DNA of 40,498 nucleotides from contig JNEM01008970.1 of NCBI GenBank assembly GCA_000697335.1, positions 1 through 40,498 on the forward strand, given 5' to 3'. The notes under the pieces were generated by a model. It made no database searches. It worked only from the letters and a program-made list of their open reading frames with translations, and was not told where the DNA came from. The position numbers and the translations under genes are program-made. Positions 34,565-40,498 of this stretch are shown piece by piece. This stretch comes from Conidiobolus incongruus B7586 (Eukaryota > Entomophthoromycota > Entomophthoromycetes > Entomophthorales > Conidiobolaceae). Each line of letters begins with the position of its first letter. The stretch's first letter is position 1.

Positions 34565-37084
34565 TACAATATAAGTATAAATTATATTGTTTATTATAAT
34601 ATATTTGTCATATATACTATTGATGAAAAATCAATATTTATAATGCTTGTTTCTAAATTCTATATGAATTTATTTAATATCTTATAGTAAGATTGAACAT
34701 TAATTTCCAATAATTATTAATACTGAAATTACTGCAAATACCCTATTATTAAAATAAATTGACACTTACGAGCTTCAAATCAATGCCTATTAAATTAAAA
34801 ATCACTAAATATTTTCATCTATTTTACATTTATTTATCTCTCTCATTTAACTAATTCTGAAATTATATAACTTTGAATTCTTTAATATTTTAAAAACAAT
34901 TAGTTGATAAAAATCTGCGACTTGAATAAAATAATACTCATCAAATATACGATTTGAGAACATTAAATATCGCGAATCAAGCTATTCAGTAGGATAATAA
35001 TCTGATGCAATATCAATTTTCAATTGGGTTATTAGATTGATAATTATTCATTATGAAATGAATGTATTATAGAATTATTTTAAAACATCCAGTAATTTAT
35101 AATATAAAATTATATATAACTATTCAACCAATTCAAAATCAAACAAATTAATATCAAATTAATGTGTATAAGGAACTTTTAATTAATTGGAGTTTACCAC
35201 ACAACCTATCAATTATCTATCAAAACATTATAATTGAACCGGTATAACTTCTTGATATATTAATATCAATAATAAAAATATTAGAGTGTCGATTAATATA
35301 AATGGCTAGATACATGAGCTTGAAAGTACTATTTATACAACTATATTTTTATCTCTCACTCCTATATGTTCACTTAAATTCAAATCGATTGGCACTGGCA
35401 AAATTTATAAAAATATTAATAGTGGGAATTAGAAAAATAATGAATATTAGAGATAGGCATAAGTTTCGGATCTAAATGAGTACTTTGTATGCCCAACTTA
35501 ACCAAAATATGGAGTTTGCAATATCATGTATAATTTGATAAATAAAATATCAACTATAATGTCTTTTATTAGAATAATTTTAATATCACAATTAATAAAA
35601 TATTAACTATTTAAATCATTTAAGTTCAGTTTTGTGCTTACTATTGCCTTGAGATATAATTTTATAATTAATTAATATTTTCATCAACTATTCATTACCT
35701 TATTTATATTTATAGAGTACTTTCATGTAATTTAAAAACTTTAGAAATCCCTTTTGATCAAATTACCTGAGGTTATATAATGGGGAAGTGGAAATATGAT
35801 TATTTATAAATTGGAAAACTGATATGCAAAAGAGAAATGAGAAATAAATGGGTGAATATTAAATGAAAAAATTAACTACATTTATAAACCACATAGATTC
35901 CAAAAATATGCTTACCTCTAATAAAGAACTTGAAATATTAGGCTATTATATTATGTATACACTATCAAACTAATTATTCATGGATCCTTTGGTTTATAAT
36001 ACCATTATTTCATCAGAATACAAATGCAAAATATAATATTCAATAGAAAAAGAACATGGTCAATATATTAATTTTATTCTAAATTTTGGGTTATTTTAAA
36101 AAAAATCTAATTTCTTTATCAGTAAGAAAAATTGAGAATATTTTGAATCAAAAATTAAATTAAGTATATATTAAGTAGCTACTTATTCAAATTCCAATAT
36201 TATATTGATTTATAGTTAAAAATTTTATATTAAAATTGAAATTAATCATTTTCCTTTAATATCTTGATTCAGGTTAAACTACATTATTTGAAATTATAAA
36301 AAAGAATCAACATTTATGATTTGACAGTTTGTAAATAGCTGAACAATTCTATTATACTTCTCTTTTCAATATTTTTTCAATCATTAAAAAGTAAAAATTA
36401 TATCCATGAAATATAATGAACTTTTAAATTCTGATATTATTAGGTCAATTCATATGCATAAATTATAAAAATTCTTGCAAGGTCAGAGCCTGGGTTTAAG
36501 GATAATCACAAACAAGGAATTCAAATAACACCAATAAATCCAATATAAATTTAGAGATGAAACACTAGAAAATATGTAATGAGAGCATGACGTGATGAGA
36601 AGTGACTATTACAAAATTAAAATTGATTTCAACGTAAATATATGTTGATAGACTGTTAAGAGATAATAATCTTGGATCTTTTATAAAATTTTGATTAAGT
36701 AATATCCTAATCTCCTTATTTTAATGATAAATAATGTATGAATTCAAAACTAACAATTATATTAAAAGAATAATATATTTTGCAATTTTACTATAATTAT
36801 ATGCAAATGGATAATACTATTAACTAAATATTGATCTCAGAATTGGGATATTAGAGTAAGGATTGTTTGAAATAATATGATATGATATGAGATAATAATT
36901 TTTCTTGTATTCTCTGAAATTATTTATGTTTAACAAAAATAACAATATTATACAAAAATTTTCATTAATTGAAATCATTTATTCATGAATGATATTGGTC
37001 AAATTTGGAAATTTGATATATTTGACTATTTTATTAATGTTTATATTGAATTGAATTTAATAGGAATGATAGAAGTGATATTAT
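34565..37084. other. Long AT-rich intergenic region
   Basis: No supported gene. Occasional less AT-rich spots occur (around 35380-35510, and 36480-36610, where a GTGATGA word resembling a snoRNA C box occurs without a fitting D box). Confidence 0.5.
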
Positions 37085-37180
37085 AATAAAGAAGGGTTGT
37101 CGAGCTCGAAAACTACGAATAAGGCAAGATAGTTCCACTATGGAGCCAATACAATTCGATGCCAATAGAAAATGATATTC
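37085..37180. other. GC-richer island with hairpin potential (candidate small RNA or exon relic)
   Basis: About 95 nt of balanced composition inside AT-rich DNA. It can fold as an outer TCGAA/TTCGA stem that encloses GGC, 3 nt, ATAG, 5-nt loop, CTAT, 3 nt, GCC. It also carries the palindrome TCGAGCTCGA. One plus frame is open here (CRARKLRIRQDSSTMEPIQF) but has no ATG at its start, so an exon relic is an alternative. No RNA family was recognised. Confidence 0.35.
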
Positions 37181-37412
37181 ATCATTTTAAAATTATATTT
37201 GATATTTGATAATATTTCATTTTATATCCAAATTAAATATTGTTATAAAATTTATATATATATCATCCAAATATTAAATTTTAGTTTATATAATAAAACT
37301 AAATTGTTATTTCCTTTTTTATACTGATAAAAAAAGGAAATTAAATGGTGAAAATTAATACAAATGAAGCTACATTTCTTTTAATATAATATTAAATATT
37401 ATTATAAAATTG
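37181..37412. other. AT-rich spacer
   Basis: No feature seen between the GC-richer island and the third mariner copy. Confidence 0.4.
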
Positions 37413-38711
37413 AAAAAATAGGAAATTTTTTAATTTCTGATTTTTCAAACATATTATTAGTTTCAAATGAAAAAATATATACAAAACAAATAGGAAAATA
37501 GATAGTTTTGAATTATATATATATATATATATATTTATATAATAATTATTTGGTTAAAAAATTAATTTTTTAAAATTAGTTATTTAATTTAATTATATTT
37601 AAACTTATAATAACCATCAAAAGTTTTTTATTTTAGTATTAGTAAAACTTAACCACAAACCCTTTAAAATCATTTAAAATTTATAAGCAGTTTTTAGTAA
37701 TAAAGTATTATTTAAATCAATAATTTATCACTAGGTAAATTATTTTAAAGTTAAAAGAAAAATTATCCAAAACTTATTAAAATCTAAAAAACTAATTTTA
37801 ATTATTATTTTTTTAATTGTTAATAAAGTGAAAAATTATATTGAAAAGTACCTTTTTATTTTAGTTAAAGAATTATTAAAATATTTTAATATTAGTTATA
37901 TAAGTAATTTATATATATTAAAGTTTAATATTAAAATTAATTAATAAAATTATAAAATAAATATTTTAAAATTTAACTAAAGCTTAAAAAAAACTAGTGT
38001 AGCTATTATTAAATAAAACTTACTAAGGTATAATTAAAAACTAAGGTTTTTACAGCAAAATATTATAATTAATGAATTTTAAATTCTTTTGTATAATCCT
38101 TTGCTAAAACATATATTAAAGTGTTAGATTAAGCTAAATCAACTCCCTTTATAAATTCCTTTAAATAAATATTTTATTAATAAGTGAATATTAATTATTG
38201 TAATAAATTATAATGGTATATACTATTCTTATTTAGTTTTTAAAGAAAAATTAATTAATAGTAAACTTTATATTTCTTTTTTAAATAAAATTATTTATAA
38301 TTGATATTCTTAATATAATTTAAGAAAACCTATTATTTTATATAATAATTATAAAATATATATATATCTAAAGTTATAAAAAAACTTTTTAATTAAAAAT
38401 AACTGGAAAAAACTACCACATCTAGTATATTCCTTAGATTATAACCTATGTGATTATAATTGCTTTAAGCAATTAAAAAAATAGCTTGTAAGAAAAATAA
38501 TTTCTACAGGAAAATTTAATTAGTTTGTAAAACATCAAATTTTAGTCTTTAATAAAAAGAATAATTTTTTAGGTGTTAAATCTTTAAAAAAATATAGCAA
38601 AAAGTTATTAGAAATAAAAAAAATTATTAATTTTATATTATATATTTATTTTTACTTTTTATATATTAGAATATTTATTTTTTTCAATTGCAAAAAATTT
38701 CCATTATTTAT
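37413..38711 (+). mobile_element. Mariner-like DNA transposon, copy 3, decayed
   Basis: About 1.3 kb. The left terminus AATAGGAAATTTTTTAATTT is matched in inverse by AAAAAATTTCCATTATTT at the right end. It is collinear with copy 2 over its whole length and more similar to copy 2 than to copy 1. The plus-strand interior near 38340-38520 translates to mariner-like words (NNWKKLPHLVYSLDYNLCDY and CFKQLKN) that match the PHPPYSPDLAPSDYHLF block. Many stops interrupt the frame. A (TA)n run lies near 37516-37535. Confidence 0.72.
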
Positions 38712-40498
38712 ATTACAAAGTAATATTATTCAATAATCCAAATACTAACAATAAAACAAATAAAAATACTTATACTATATTATTTATCTTATTTTTAAAT
38801 ATAACAAAATAAAATATCATTTAAAGAATTTTAAAAACTTACATTAAATATAAACTAAAGATAATTCTATCTATCAGGAATTTAATATATGAAAATATAT
38901 TTTGATTTTTTTATTATCAATATAAATCATGTTAAAAAATCTTAATATAAAGTTTTATTATATATAACTTTTAAAAAAAACTAACCTTATATAATATCTT
39001 TAATGGTAATAATAATATTTTCGTAATATATAAATATATTATTTATTAATATTGAAAATTCAATATAAAATAAATATTTCTGAGTGATATTAATTATATA
39101 CAAAAATAGTTAATATGTTTTTTATAAGTTGTTTTTTATTAATAAAAATATAGAATAGATTAATTATTATTTACCTCTTTTTAATTACTAATAAAAAAAT
39201 TTAAAAATATCATTTAAAATACAATTACAATAGTAAATATTATTACTTTAAAAAATAAAAAATTATATTATTTGGTTGTTTTAGATTTAATAAATTTTAC
39301 GATGCCAAAGCATATATTAATATTATATATTATTTAACCAAATTCATCTTATTTTTTTCACATATATCCAATTTTCAATGTTGAAATTTGAAATAGATTT
39401 GATAATTCATTTAATTTCTATATTTATTTCATAAGTTATTCATATTCATATAATTTCATAAATTAATAAATAATCAAAAATTGAAAATTATATAAAATTA
39501 TTATAATAAAAGGAAAATATAGATATTTTAAACTTGGACTTAATATTGAATATTCATTTAAATATACTTTACAAGATAAGTATTATATTAATTTATAATT
39601 TGTCAACTTTAGTTTTTAATTCCTAGTTTATACTTTAGTAATCATATATTGTATAGGTATTTTAATTTGGTATAAATAAGTTCAAATTTATCAAAATAAC
39701 CAAAAAAAATAAAGTAAATAATTTAAATTATTTTTAAAATTATTATATTAAATATCAAAGATATTAATTAAAAAAATTATTCAATTGAATATTATACACT
39801 TTTTAGTATGGTATTAATTTATTTCTATTTAAATTTAAATCAAGCCTTTAAATATATATTAAGATTAAATAAGTATAATTTAACTATAAGCTTAAGCAAC
39901 CATATAAAATATTCTTTAAATATATTTATAATATAAAATATCATAAATATTAATAAAATTCTATAACTAAATCTTAAATTATTATTTAATATAAATCTTA
40001 AGCTTTTATAGAAAAAGCCTAATAAAAATAAAATATCATATAGTATTAGATATAAATTAATTAAAAGGGAAGGGAGAATAATATTATCTTTTTTAATCTT
40101 ATTAAATATAGATTTATCAAAAAATTAATTCCATATTTTCTTTTTCAAAATCTTAAATAAAAGTTTATATAATTTTCCTTAACAATAGTCAATATATTTT
40201 TTTAATATAAAAACAGATATTCTATTTAGAGTATAATTTTTAAGCAAATTAGGTATTTATAATTTGATAGATAATATAAAATTAGTAATAAAATATTTGT
40301 AAATTTAAAAAAGGTTTGCTAATAAAAAATAATATCTTTAGATTAATTAGTATTTGATATCTTAGTTTAAATAGTTGAATAAGTTTATTCTTAAAAAAAG
40401 AATAAATATATATTTGATTATTAAATAATTAATAATAGTAAATAAATGAATTAATAAGGAAAATATATTGTTATAAATAATTATAATAAAATATTTTA
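38712..40498. other. AT-rich region to the window edge
   Basis: Extremely AT-rich with no gene. The part from about 39880 on has a slightly different texture (AAGGGAAGGGAGAATAA near 40070) that could be an older decayed repeat, but nothing diagnostic is visible. Confidence 0.4.

Noticed and set aside
36580-36660. C/D-box snoRNA-like word GTGATGA
   Set aside because: No D box with terminal stem at a fitting distance; such a word is expected by chance.

Overview
The window is nuclear DNA from a very AT-rich eukaryote, most likely a fungus. The evidence is short GT-AG introns (15 of the 17 that I could place are 50-58 nt, and every one ends in TAG), compact genes, Ty3/gypsy, Tc1 and mariner fossils whose decay looks like fungal repeat-induced point mutation, and a gene set (OAC1-like carrier, EMP65/TAPT1, glucosidase II beta, proteasome alpha 1, DM9 protein) that fits fungi. 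A lineage cannot be fixed from sequence alone; an early-diverging fungus is plausible.

Layout. 1-9760 is a nest of mobile-element fossils: a chromovirus-type Ty3/gypsy copy cut by the left window edge, whose LTR carries a Tc1-like element; an old inverted LTR; and a structurally complete gypsy copy (4037-9751) with two 399-bp LTRs and a 5-bp target duplication, inserted into the last bases of the inverted LTR. 9757-11148 is AT-rich and empty. 11796-12884 codes for a protein with a Pro/Asn/Gln/Gly-rich repeat region and two DM9 domains. tRNA-Lys(UUU) lies at 13896-13967 (minus), followed by a small candidate gene near 14340. Proteasome subunit alpha 1 (15403-16402, six exons, plus) converges on glucosidase II beta subunit (19469-17566, nine exons, minus). 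Two mariner-like elements follow in tandem (19848-22633). Next come a divergent ADP/ATP-carrier-like gene (24666-23662, minus) and a decayed tandem copy of it (about 27105-26270). After 3 kb of AT-rich DNA comes an oxaloacetate-carrier-like gene (30417-31515, plus). It converges on a two-gene minus-strand cluster: TAPT1/EMP65 (33715-31995) and, only 33 nt further on, an 85-residue unknown protein (31961-31647). A GC-rich block able to form several hairpins (34004-34145) separates TAPT1 from a divergent small ORF (34274-34564). The rest is AT-rich, with one GC-richer island (37085-37180) and a third mariner copy (37413-38711).

Functionally, two genes act in ER protein quality control (glucosidase II beta and TAPT1/EMP65), two are mitochondrial carriers, and one belongs to the proteasome; they are not obviously one pathway. 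The most interesting leads are the carrier pair, in which the expressed-looking copy has lost the ADP/ATP-carrier signature and a substrate arginine; the structured GC-rich block between divergent genes; the very tight TAPT1/small-protein arrangement; and the DM9 protein with its prion-like N-terminus. All exon models were built by eye from frame, splice signals and family similarity.
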